In this document: one piece after another, positions 19,288-30,400 of the stretch
Numbering within the stretch: position 1 is the first letter of the stretch
Layout: each line of letters opens with the position of its first letter
Assembly: GCA_004335835.1 (NCBI GenBank)
Contig: RWJK01000464.1
Span: forward strand, 1-32,360
Length of the DNA stretch: 32,360 nucleotides
Source of the DNA: Scenedesmus sp. ARA3
Taxonomy: Eukaryota > Chlorophyta > Chlorophyceae > Sphaeropleales > Scenedesmaceae
Direction: 5' to 3'
Notes under the pieces: model-generated
Databases searched by the model: none
What the model was told of the DNA's origin: nothing
What the model saw: the letters and a program-made list of their open reading frames with translations, nothing else
Made by a program: the position numbers and the translations under genes

Positions 19288-20761
19288 CTGCATTGCACGG
19301 TTATGGGTCAGACCGCCACCAACCAACACGAATGAGGATACAAACTCGCCATACATACAACACCATGTTGAATGATAGTTGCACAATGAGTTTGCACACT
19401 CACGCACATGGTGAGCATGCATGTTCAGTAACACAACCAACGCTTTCGCGGCTGCCGAGTCTGCAGAGTATGAGCTGTTGCTGATCTGAACAGAAATGTG
19501 TGTTGACATCAACACATAGTTGTGTACATGATGAACTGAATCCAGCAAGGATGCTGCTGCAACTGCTGCCGCTGCTGCTGCTGCGGCTTGTGCAGCTATT
19601 GCACAGGCAGGGCATCCTACCTCAGCCAGCTGGCACCTGCTGACTCTGCAGCGTCACTCTGGCTGCTGCTGCAGGTGACCGGGTGTCTGCAGCTGCTGCT
19701 TCTGCTGCAAACTGACACAGGACCTGCAGGCGATTCACAGGCAAGTGTGCGTGAGTGGCTGTAAAATGCGCAGTGTGGACATCCGTGCAGGTCAGCCGTC
19801 TTAGCACGAGCACCTCTCCAACATACTCCTGGCGTACCGCGTGTTTGCAGGACAGCTGGTAAAGGTTTAGGCAGACAGTTCTGGGTGCCTGGCAAGTAGC
19901 CTGCAGGTCGCAGCTGTGTTGCTGCTGGTGAAACATGCATGTTGCTGCTGCTTCTGCTGCTGCCAATGCTGCTGTTGATGATGTGCAGCAAGTGCTTATG
20001 ATATTTGCTGAGTATGCGCCATTTTCAACGTTGGTAGCGCTCATTAACGCGCTAATGAGGCCATACGAGGTCACGAGCCTGTGCTGAGTAACTTGTTATG
20101 GTATCACATGTCCCTGGTCAGTTGGAAGGAGAAACTGGTGTGCACTACAGGTGTCTTTCGTTCAAGTGTTTGCAAGCAGATAGCTGGCTTGTTGATCAGA
20201 CGTCGAGGTGCAACTCCCTTTTGCTTGTTCCTTCATCGTGCTCATCCATCGGTCCTACCTGCTAGCTTCTGGTAGCCTCGCACGCTCAAAGGTGATAAAG
20301 AACAGCACATCCAGATGGTCAGCGTTGTAACCTGGTGCTGCCATAGTAGGCGCGCTTGTCTGGTGTTCCCTGCCTACCACGCTCAGTTCGTTCCACATTG
20401 CAGCTTCGCTGTTGCTTACATCACCATGTTATACATGATACATTTGCACGTGTTCCATGCATCGGCTGGCTTTGGTTCGCCAGTGGTCACGCCATCTGCA
20501 CACTGTGTCCTGCACTCACCTTGGGAGCAGCCCTAGTTGACATGCTGGCGTGTATACGCCTCATGTATGCATGTCATGAAACTTTACAGTTTTGGATTGG
20601 TGTTGGGCATCCGATCCAGCTACATCCAGCAAAACACTGACGTTGCTGCTATGCCCTGTTGTACTGGCCCTGCAGTGCTGCTGTTTGCAGGACAGACAGG
20701 AGACATAGCAGCTGGGTGCTTGTGTCAGGTGTCAGAATAACGTCAGGCAGTGCAGCACAGC
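19288..20761. other. Upstream region between the SET and J-protein genes
   Basis: This divergent region should contain the 5' exon or exons of the SET gene, both promoters and the 5' UTRs. An open frame at 19622-20074 (minus) has a plausible donor (CAGCAG|GTGCCA). An overlapping frame ending at GGCTGAG|GTAGGA would match the phase of the RGG exon. I could not decide between them from motifs. The part from about 20080 to 20760 shows no gene. Confidence 0.45.
19637..20035 (-). CDS. Possible 5' exon or small hypothetical gene
   Basis: An open frame on the minus strand could start at an ATG near 20035 (MSATNVENGAYS) and run to a potential donor after LQSQQ. It includes the non-repetitive stretch QEYVGEVLVLRRLTCTDV, which looks more protein-like than the neighbouring shadows, but I recognise no family. 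Its phase at that donor (0) does not match the RGG exon acceptor (phase 2). It is either a separate gene, is linked through an unseen exon, or is non-coding. Confidence 0.25.
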
Positions 20762-23700
20762 ATGTCTGAAAGCATAGCAAACCGCGACGCCGCCTTTGAG
20801 TGCTTGGAGATAGCCAAGGCAGCGCTGCGGGCAGGCGATCATGTCCGTGCTGAAAAGTTCAGCCAGAAAGCACACAAGCTGTACCGCTGCAGCCAGGTGG
20901 GCTTCTGCGTTGTCATACACAGCTGCCTGCCAAGCATATACTTTATGGCTGCACTTGTGCCTTGTAGCACTGCAGTGTGCGGAAGCCCTTGCAGGACAAC
21001 TATGAACCTACACAGTGCTGCTCTGCACCTGGCAGCAAACAGTCCCCGATTTGGCTGTGTGGCGTAGCTGTTGATGTAGCAGCGGCTGTCAACTACTCAA
21101 GGGACCATGGCTTATGCAGTTTGCCCTGTTCACCACTGTGCTGCCATTGTGCAGACGGAAAGCATGCTGCTGCAGGTTCAGGTGTTCATTAGTGAATTGA
21201 CACGCGATGGCAGAACTGCCCCGGCAGCAGCCAACGGACACAGTGACCGCAGCAGCAGCCACGACCAGCACCAGCAGCAACACAGGCAGCAGCAGCACAA
21301 CCAGCAGCACCAGCAGCACAACCGGGCGCACAGCCAACCGCAGCACAGCCAGCAGCATCATAGTGCGCGGCACTCGCATCAGCAGCATAGCGGCAGCAGC
21401 AGCCAGCAGCAGCACCCGCGTGGCATGGGTGGCAGTGAGGGCCTTCGCAACAGGCAGCAGCAGCAGCAGCAGAAGCCAGTGCAGGAGGACCCCTCTGTTA
21501 CGCCTGAGCAGCGGCAGGTAGTGCAGCAGATCCTGAAAGCCAAGGGCTTTTATGATGTGCTGGGGGTGCCGAAGGATGCATCTGAGGCAGACATCAAGCA
21601 GGCGTACAGGAAGGTCAGGACAGCTGCTGCAGATGGGAAGTGTGCAGCTTCTCGTGTGCACTTGCATATCTACAGCCACTGTGTGCCAGCCAACTGTGCT
21701 TTCATGCAGGAGGCGGGCGCCAGGTATCTGCTGTGCATGCTTGCTTTAGAGTCCTGCAGCTCGCTCTGAGATCACTGATGACAGGTGCATTGTGGTGGCC
21801 GCCCCCCTACGACTGTCACGCATCTGTATGTGTGTGCAGCTGCACGCTAATGTATGTGCAACAGCACTCTCGGACCTGCTGTAATGCGTGTGCGTGCCCT
21901 TGGCCGGAGGCAAGGCACAAAGTGGTGCAGCATGCATGTACATCTGCATGCATGCACATGCGTGAGCCAGCATGCGGGCACGTGTATTGGCCCGGCTGCG
22001 GGCACGTGTATTGGCCCGGCTGCTCATTCGTTGTTCAGCAGCAGCTTCACCTGGGACTTTCTGTCATGCTGCTGATACCCGTTCACTCATCATGCCCTTC
22101 AACGTGCTGCGTCTTACATATGTGCATCACCGCAGCTGGCGCTGCGGCTGCACCCTGACAAGAACAAGGCGCTGCATGCTGACGAGGCCTTCAAGCTGCT
22201 CAGCAAGGCCTTCAGCTGCCTCAGCAGCGCTGACAAGCGAGCCTACTATGACAGGTGCGGGACGTGCGAGGATGATATGGGGCTGGGCCATCAGCAGGAG
22301 AGGCAGCAGCTGCTGCCGCCTGAATATTAGCAGACTGGATCCACAGCAACATCTTGTATCAGCGGCACAGCCAGCAGCAATACGAAGCAGACGGCTGCTC
22401 TTGTATGGCACCTGCACTGTGCCCTGCTGCCTGACAACGCACCAAGCAATTGTGTGTGTCTCCTGCTTGCAGGACGGGGTACGAGAACAGTGCAGCAGCG
22501 CAGGCAGCAGCAGCGTCGTCAGGCCGGCGGGGGCCCAGCGCTGCGCAGTACTACTACAGCGGGCCTGATGACTTTGACCCAGAGGAGATCTTCAACATGT
22601 TCTTTGGGTGAGGCTGCATGCAGGCGTCACCACGCATACATGAAGTGTATCAGCTGTCACGGCTGTGGCTGTCGCTGTTTGGCTGCCTTGTGTGTGTTGG
22701 CGGACACAGGCCGGCAGTTCTGCACAGCTCAGGAGGTCAGCTGTCACTAGCACACGTCGTGCATGTGGGTTATTGCTTGCCTTGAGTATGTGCTGCGTGA
22801 CGTGCATGGCCTGTTGGGGACACTGCTGCTGCTGCTGCACTGCGCTACAACCTCACCATGCATGTCATGCTTTTCTGGCCTTTGACTTTCCGCTGCGCAG
22901 CGGCGGCGGCTTTGGCGGCAACTCGCGCGTGTTCCGCAGCCACTTTGGCGGCTTCCCTGCCCAGCGTGCACAAGCAGCGCAGCAGCAGCGGCCGCCAAGC
23001 CGCGAGGAGCAGCAGCGCGGCGCGATGCTGGGGCTCATGCAGGTGAGACAACTGTGCTTATTATCATATATTTTTTATATATATATTATTTGTTGTGCAG
23101 GGCATGGACGAGGCGGAGGTCTTGTGGGGTTTTCAGCAGAGCAGCTGTCAGTGCATGTTGCGAGCTACAGCTGGATGCTGCTGCATTCCACTGGTTGGCA
23201 TGCAGCGTTGACAGCCGGCACATGTGTCTTGTAGTCGTGTCGACTGCTGAGCAACTGCTGACCTGTGGTGGTGTTGCTGCTGCGGCCGCCCGCAGCTGCT
23301 GCCGGTGCTGCTGATTGTGGGCCTCACGCTGTTTAGCAGCTCCTCGGAGCCCAGCTACAGCCTGGTGCAGGATGGAAAGTTCACAGTGGAGTTCCAGACG
23401 GCGCGCATCGGCGTGAACTTCTACGTGAAGGACGCAAAGGACTTCCAGACGAATTTCCCGCTGCACAGCCAAAAGCGGCTCATGTTAGAGCGGCAGGTGA
23501 GGGCAGCGGCAATAGCAGTGCTGATGTAACATGGCAGGAGACTGCACAGCTGGGAGAGGCACTTGTGGACGGGGCGTATGAAATTGTTTGTTATCGTTGG
23601 TGTCACGTACATGCTGGGTCACGTACAATGTATTTGCTGCCGGTGGAAAATGTGGTCGCAGGAATGCTCACGCATTTTGCGATCTACTGCTGGCACTGCT

Positions 23701-24160
23701 GCCGCTGCCACTGCAGGTTGAATCGGACGTGTATGAGCGAGTGTACCAGCGCTGCCAAAACGAGCGCATGGCGCAGCACCGCACATACACTTGGGGCAAC
23801 AGGTGCGAGGCGATGTGCACTTGCAAGGTGGCAGGCGTCGTGCATGTCCTGCAAGACAGTTGTTGCTGATCCTGCTGGCGCAATAAGTTTCTTGTGCGTG
23901 TGTTTGCAACCGTTCGCAGTCGCATGAGATGTACACAGCGTGCATAGGGTGCATGTGTGCATCGGGCTGCATGCTCTAGCCAGCCTGGAAACTACCATGC
24001 CAGTTGTACGACGCCCAAATCACTTGTCGCTGTGCTGTTTTGGCTGCCTGCTTGTCACGCTGTGTTCCTGTTCAGAGAGGCTGCGCGCAAGATGGAGCTA
24101 CCCAGCTGCAAAGAGCTGGGGCGTATGAATCAAGCCATGACCACGCAAGTGGCGTACTAG
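20762..24160 (+). CDS. J-domain co-chaperone of the ER membrane (DNAJB12/DNAJB14 type)
   Basis: Predicted Hsp70 co-chaperone anchored in the ER membrane, in the DNAJB12/14 family (J domain plus DUF1977). Eight exons: 20762-20896, 21176-21613, 22136-22254, 22473-22607, 22901-23042, 23296-23496, 23717-23802 and 24076-24160. They sum to 1341 nt (446 aa), all in phase. The N-terminus (NRDAAFECLEIAKAALRAGD) matches the family's leading helix pair. A Gln/His/Ser-rich linker follows at about residues 60-150. The J domain starts at FYDVLGVPKDASEADIKQAY (about 170), has HPD at about 197-199 and ends KRAYYDR. A Gly/Phe region (FNMFFGGGGFGGN) precedes one membrane segment (LLPVLLIVGLTLF, about 324-336) and the DUF1977 domain (FQTARIGVNFYVKDAKDF). 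The second exon could alternatively start six bases later at 21182. A start at 20750 would add four residues. Confidence 0.92.
21971..22022 (+). repeat. Short intronic tandem duplication
   Basis: GCGGGCACGTGTATTGGCCC is present twice in direct succession within an intron of the J-protein gene. It includes no exon edge. Confidence 0.8.
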
Positions 24161-24898
24161 CGACTGTAGCACACACAGCTTGCGGATGCCCGGGGAGCTA
24201 CTTGCAGCAGGCCGCGATGCAGCAGAGCAGCAGCATAGGACAGAGTACTGCCTGCTGATCTCGCAGCAGGTAGAACGGCAGTAGAGCGCAGCGTTAGAAG
24301 CTGGTCGCCAGCCAGCAGCAGCAGGTGAAGCCGGCCCGTCAGGCAGCTGCAGGCAGGTGATAAAGCATGACAGAGAGAGTAGTGTGGACTGCAGTTTCAG
24401 GCAGTTCTGCTGGTATGACGGGTGGGATGGGCCAACGAGGTTGAAAACCTTGATAGTCAAGGTTTGCAGCTATGTGACAGAGTTTGATGCTGACACTATG
24501 GCTTCTGGTCTTGGTCATCAACAAGCGCTTGCATCTCAGCAACTCAATGTGCACCACCAGGTGTTGCAGAGGTTGCAGTGCTGGTGCAGCAATGTACAGC
24601 AATGGGATGACATTCACCACACCAAATGCTGATGAATCGCATCAAGCAGCTGAGCGACTTCCTCATTTAAAGCATCACACTTATCAGCAAAGTATGGCAA
24701 GCCGACCTGCGTGATCAAATCATAGTGCGGAAGGGAGCTGAAGAAACCGAGCGCAGCTGAACCTGCTGGCTGGCCTTCTTATGAGTGACATGCATCGCCT
24801 GCCACCTTGTTGAGCGGTCAAATTTCCTTCAAGGACAAAACGACATCATCAAAGTTTCTCGATAGCACAGAGAAGTGAAGTTTCGCCGGTGTCACCCA
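24161..24898. other. Intergenic region
   Basis: Holds the 3' flank of the J-protein gene and the 5' flank of the Cys-repeat gene. Open frames on both strands (for example 24357-24632 plus) show no motif or exon linkage, and I do not call them. Confidence 0.5.
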
Positions 24899-26380
24899 AT
24901 GGCGCCTTTTGGTCTCGGCAAGCTGGCTCTGCTCCTAGTGCTGGCACTTGCTCTTGGAATGAAGAACATAGCAGGTGAGTGGCACTAGCTATGAAAGAGC
25001 GCTCAAGCGCAACCAGCGCCAACAGTTCATGCACTCCCCTCAACAGTCTGCAGTTCCACCAGTCCCATGCAGCAGGATCGTTGTTGCACGACACTTCGTT
25101 GACATCGCACAGCTCACCGCATCCATTGCGCCCTTCTCTGCTGCGTGCAGCGGCTGGCGTGATTGTTGGCAACACGTGTGCTAGCCTGCCACCAGCGAAC
25201 CAGCAGCAGTGCCTGAACGACTTTGTGCTGGCCCAGCAAACAAAGGCAAATGGCAATAAGCCAGGTGATTTCCAAGCATGCATGCTAATTAACTAATGAA
25301 ATATGCAAAACGGGTTAGCAAGCGGTGTTCTCTTGGCTGCAGTGAGCAGGTGTGTGCCTTGCACCCAGCGTTGACCCTTGTGGCAGCGCCTGGGGACAGG
25401 GGCTGTGTGTGTCATTGTCGCTGCACTGCAACAGCAGCATATCAGATGCCCTAAAACAGCCACTTGAATGTCAACCCTCCACCTTGCTGCATAGCATGAA
25501 ACACTCATCGTGCAAGCACGCTGCTCGCCTCATGTTTTGCCCACCACCTCTGTGACTTTCATGTGCGACAGGTGCAAGCTGCGCAACTGTCAGCCCCATC
25601 GCCCGCCAGGCTTGTATCAACAAATATGCAATGGACACATACACAAAGCCCGGTCTGATTGGCGGCTGCGCTGGCGTGGCGCCCTGGAACAGGCAGGCGT
25701 GCATAAACCAGCTCATCATGTCTGCCCAGGCAGCGCAATCATCTGCACCAGCTACCTCCCCACAGCCACAGGGGCAGCTGCTAGGCAGCAGCTGCGCAGC
25801 AGTCAGCCCAGCAAGCCAGCAGGCATGCATCAACATGTATGTGATGAAGCTCCAGGCGCGCAAGAAAGGCAGCAAGCCTGGCGCCACCTGCGCCTCACTG
25901 GCTCCTTCAGAAGCCCAGGCATGTGTGAACAAGTATGTCATGTCACTGCAGACGGCACCAGGCATGGTGGGCGGCTGTGCTGGTGTTGCGCCACAATACA
26001 CACAGCAGTGTGTGAACAAGTATGTGCTGCAGCTGCAGCAGGCCGAGGCCGCTCCTGGTGCCTCACCACTGCCCAGCCCCGTTCAGCAGCAGCAGCTGGT
26101 GGGCGGCAGCTGCGCGACTGTCACGCCATCCAGCCAGCAGGCATGCATCAACACATACGTGATGAAGCTGCAGGCGCAGAAGAATGGCAACGCTCCAGGC
26201 GCCACCTGTGCTTCTGTGGGCCCTGCTGACCAGCAGGGATGCATCAACAAGTATGTCATGTCGCTGCAGACAGCACCAGGCATGGTCGGTGGCTGTGCTG
26301 GCGTGGCACCGCAGTACACGCAGCAGTGTGTGAACAAGTATGTTCTGCAGCTGCAGAAGCAGGCGCAAATGTCTGGTTGA
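24899..26380 (+). CDS. Secreted Cys-repeat protein, nine CX10C units in three triads
   Basis: Family not recognised. Three exons: 24899-24974, 25151-25264 and 25572-26380, giving 332 aa. Exon 1 encodes a signal peptide (KLALLLVLALALGM), so the product is probably secreted or lumenal. The rest is nine repeats with the pattern C-A-x-[VL]-x-P-x(4)-Q-x-C-[ILV]-N-x(3). Exactly ten residues separate the two cysteines, with 18 such cysteines in all. Units follow the order A, B, C three times. A is followed by about 20 residues ending PGAT, B by about 17 ending MVGG or LIGG, and C by a variable Pro/Gln/Ala linker. Both introns are phase 1, so exon 2 (114 nt, 38 codons) is a symmetric single A unit. 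Triads 2 and 3 are nearly identical in places (AGVAPQYTQQCVNKYVLQLQ in both), which suggests recent duplication. One disulfide per unit is plausible. Possible roles (wall, matrix, inhibitor) are guesses. Confidence 0.85.
25163..26368 (+). repeat. Coding repeat: three triads of a two-Cys unit
   Basis: Triad 1 has its A unit in exon 2 and its B and C units in exon 3. Triads 2 and 3 lie wholly in exon 3 (about 25790-26085 and about 26100-26368). The C units of triads 2 and 3 encode the same AGVAPQYTQQC segment, with silent differences visible in the DNA, so the protein pattern appears constrained. Confidence 0.88.
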
Positions 26381-27488
26381 TCAGCATTCTTGGCTTGTCC
26401 GACAAGGATCTTCGATGGTTTTGGGTGCTGTCTGCAAATAATGCTTTAAAAACAGTGACGGCGTTTTGTGTCGCACAAGGCGATGCAAGGCACAGCAGTG
26501 TGCACACTGACAATGGTTGTTTGGACGTCTAGGAGCAGTCCAATCGTGTGTTTTCATCCCTCCAAATTCACTCTAGTGTATTTGAGTTGGAGTATGTTCA
26601 AGTGCCGCCGCCGCCGCAGCTGCTGTGTCACTGTGAGGTTCAACAAGCGCGGAAATCTGTGTATTCAATTATTCAAGTTTTACATGTTGGTGGGCATCCA
26701 GAGATTGTCATGCAATGTGTGTTGCTGCAGATGCACTGCTTAAGTCCCTGATTGCAGCACAGATGTCACTAAATTGTGTGCGCTTCTGTCGCTGCAAGTG
26801 AGTGCGACAGCACAATTTGTATGCTACATTGTCTATACTGTGCGAAATGGTTGTGTAAATTGTCCCCATTCATTGAGCATCAGCCTGGTGTCCAGGTGCC
26901 ACCGCACACCAAGTTGGTGGCCGCCACAAAGCGGCTTTGAAAGCCTGTGTATCCAGTTAAAGTGCGCTTGAACCAGCACAGCATCTCTACAGAAATCTGA
27001 CGTTGTCAGCCACTCTAAACCGACTGGGTCAGCCCTTGGGTACATCGGTCAGAGCCTTTCTTCAGGCCCTAGTGGGCAGCCCTGTGGGCAGGCTGTTACA
27101 TGTTCAAACTGGTTAGGGTTAAGTTCGCACTTGACCACGGCGAGCTCCGTACCGTGACCCCGTGCCGGCACCACATTGCAACACCTCCCCGTCCCGTTTG
27201 GCGATGATCGTTGCCCATCAACTGCTGCCAACGTAACCAACAAGTGACGAACTGCACGTTCGTCCCCCTGTACTGCCATGCTTTGACGGCACTGATGTAA
27301 AAGCTATAGTTATTTTGTTCTGCGTCTGTCCATCGGAGTCCCATGCGTCTGGATGTCGGAGTCGAGGCGGAGCAGCAGCTCAAACCCAGCTGCTGTGTTT
27401 GCCTGAGCCTAGCCTGTGGCTTCAGCATGGTGGGGAACCACCTGGAGCAATAAAAAGAGCACATAGCTTGTGCTAAAAGCAGCTAGCA
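26381..27488. other. Intergenic region
   Basis: Contains the 3' flank of the Cys-repeat gene and the 5' flank of the DAGL-like gene. Between about 27060 and 27480 the sequence is notably poor in CAG/CTG triplets compared with the rest of the window. No gene or known mobile element recognised. Confidence 0.5.
26854..26858 (+). promoter_or_regulatory. Possible TGTAA polyadenylation signal of the Cys-repeat gene
   Basis: TGTAA, the typical chlorophyte polyadenylation signal, lies about 475 bases after the stop codon at 26380. The distance is plausible for a green-algal 3' UTR, but the motif is short. Confidence 0.3.
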
Positions 27489-30400
27489 ATGCCTCCACTG
27501 AGGCTTTTTGGTCGCAGCTGGCACATTTCTTCAGATGGTGAGCACAGGCAGCGGTGCAGCAGCGGTGTTCCCTGGCACTGCGAGGAGTCTTTGGTCCAGC
27601 ATGTGATATTGCTCAGAGAGAAGTGTATGCTGGCAACCGTGTAGAACACGACGTCAGTACAGGTTTACGTAGTAGCGGACATGAGTGCTGCAGCTGTTGG
27701 ACTCTGGCTCAACCAGGGCTGTCACGTTGTCCTGCAAGGGCATTTGACGCTTATATGCCGCCGCTGCAGCAAGCGCAACTTCAGCATGCACGCAATGAAA
27801 CAGCAACAATCACCACCACAGCATCCAATATTGTGTCAGCAATCAGGCCAGCTGCTGCTTCTTGGGTGGGAAACACCTGCAGCGCATCTCAGGCAAACAC
27901 GCCACCCTCTCCTGCAAGCAAGCAAGCAAGCAAGAATGTTCCCGCCCTGCCTTTCCCGCCCTGCCCTCTGCAGACCTGGCGCTGCCAGGCATTGCAGGCA
28001 TCCTGTTTCATGGCACCTGGAGCGTCCTCATCACAGCACAGGTGGCCACCATCGGCCTGCCAGATGATTGCCCGCAGAGGTCTTGGGCCAGCAGCAGCAT
28101 CCTGTGGCTGCTGGCCAGCTTTGTGCTGACTACGGCACTGCAGGTCTGGGTGACAGCAGCCTCCCTGAGAGGTGAGAGGCATCTACAACAAAGTTTGCGC
28201 TAGCAACTGCTGCCGTCTGTTGCTGCGCAGCACTTGCACTTGCACAGGAGTCTGTGTTCTGCTTTCACAGCAGCCTTCCAGGCCAGCTACCTCCTGCAAG
28301 CCAATAGCCGATAACATCTCCACAACCAGTACAAGATGTAATATTGTTCCTGCGTGTCCTGCAGGCGGCATGCTGGAAGAGCACAAGCGGAAGAATGTGC
28401 CCACTGCCATGTACTGCCTGCTGTCGGCGTACTGCTTGGAAGCAGCAGCACTCACCTATACCACAGTCGTGTTTGAGGGCTTGGTGGGCGACGTAGACAA
28501 GTGCTACTTGCCAGAAGAGCTTGCCAGGCACGTGGCTGCCGCAGCTGCAGCAATGCCATATGTGCTGGCAGATACTGGCATGTGGCTAGGTTTGGCATCT
28601 GGCTAGTTTTTGCCGTGGACATCTCACACTTGAGTGTGGACAGCAGCAGGAGCAACAATTGACGCAGCAAACAGCATAGGGAGCATATCTGTCACACTCC
28701 TGCTGCCCTGCTGCTGCTCCTGCTGCTTGCAGGACTGCAGTGCCTGACCTTGCAGTGCACCGCTGGTTCATCTTCACCACCTGGGCCATGCTGGCGGTTG
28801 TAGGAGGCCTGCTGGTGCTGCTGTATAACCTGTACCCTGACAGGAGCTTGGATGCATGGGTTGACAGGTGGGAAGCAGGGCGGGGCCGCAGCATACAGCT
28901 GTGACAGCCAAGTTCTGTTGCTGTTACAATTGGCTGCTTGCTGGGCGATGACCATCACTAACCTCCTTGCTGCTGCCCATGATTTTGTTTGGCTTGCAGC
29001 CTGTGCCCTTCAATTTATCTCTTCTAGCTGCCAGCATGCGTGCGGGAGCTCGACTAGCGTTTACTTGCTGCCGTCTGCTGGCAATGTGGCTTTGCTGCGC
29101 TCCTGCCTTTTCAGGGTGCACTGCCTTAGCTACGTGCTGTGCTGCTGGCGCTCCCTGGGCGCCCAGGATCGATCAGACGGCTCCTCCAACACAGCAACAC
29201 CCACTGTGCTGCGCCTGGCAAAGGTGTTTGGTGATGTGTTTTACCCATTGAACTTCTCATTCACTGACATAGTGGCAGCCATAACACTAGTCGGCATAAC
29301 ACATCGCAGCCGCGCACACCGCCCAGGCGGCGCCAGCCACAGCCATGCACTGATAGCAGCAGCAGGCGCGGGCTTGTTTGGCCAAGGCAAGCAGCAGGGG
29401 TATGAGCACGCGCTGGCAATCCTGCAGACAGCAGAGGCAGCGGCACTGGGCGGCAGCGGAGCAGGAGCACACAGCAGCGCAGACGGCGGAACAGCAGCAG
29501 CAGCAGCAGGGAGATTTGGCAACCAGGCTGGCGGCTTAGCAGCAGGCCTTGGCTTGGTGGGACAGCTTCAGCAGCAGGATGCAGCAGCAGCAACTGGCAT
29601 GCCTACAAGCAAGAGCCATCAGCAGCTGCTGAAGCTGCTGCTGGACTTTGAACTTGAGCAGGAAGAGGGAATGCAGCAGGGTGTTGCAGATGCTTCTGCT
29701 GCCTCTTCAGCTGCCGGCAGTCAAATTAACAGTCAAAGTAACAAGGTTGACCGCGGATCAGGGCCAGGGGCTGCGCTGGCTGCTATGTTTGGGATGTCAA
29801 AGCAGGCAGCAGCGACATCCCTTGCCAGCAGCTTGAGGAGAGCAAGCAGCGATGGTGCAACAGCTGGCAGCACCAGCAGCAGGATGGCTGCCCCTGTGCC
29901 TCGCGCCGGCAGCGGTGCGGGCGGCAGCATTTGGGAACAAGCAGTGCGGCAGGCTTCAGCAATGGCACTAGCCCCAGGGTACGGCCTGAACCCCGGCTCC
30001 CGCCAGGGTTCTACGGCAGCACTGAACCTGGCTATCTCTGCTAGCAAGGCTAGGCAGCATAGCCAGGGCTTCGCGCCGCAACCACACTCTCAGGATGTGT
30101 CTGCAAGCAGAGCACAGAGCTGGTCTGGTGCTTTGGATTTGAGTTCAAAGTATGACAGCCAGGCTTCAGGGCTGGAGACGCTCGTGAGTGGCGTGGCTGC
30201 GCCATCTGCTGTGCCTCTGCTGAGTCCTACTGGGTCAGGCAGCTGCAGGGGCTCCGCAGCATACAGCTGCACCACGGCTAGAGCACATGCTGAAGCTCCA
30301 CCCCAAGATGTGAAAGGCAGCAGCAGCTCTAGGTTAGGTAAGCAGCAGCAGCATAAGCACAAGCTGTTGGGGCAGGCTCAGCCGGCAGCAGCCAGCAGCA

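Noticed and set aside
24357..24632. Plus-strand open frame of 91 codons
   Set aside because: No motif, no exon linkage, and a minus-strand frame of similar length overlaps it.
27096..27464. Minus-strand open frame of 122 codons upstream of the DAGL gene
   Set aside because: No recognisable domain; kept only as an unusual-composition observation.
27681..28067. Plus-strand open frame starting MSAAAVGLW as the first exon of the DAGL gene
   Set aside because: The short exon at 27489-27537 gives the family's conserved N-terminus and joins exon 2 in phase; this frame reads exon 2 in the wrong frame.
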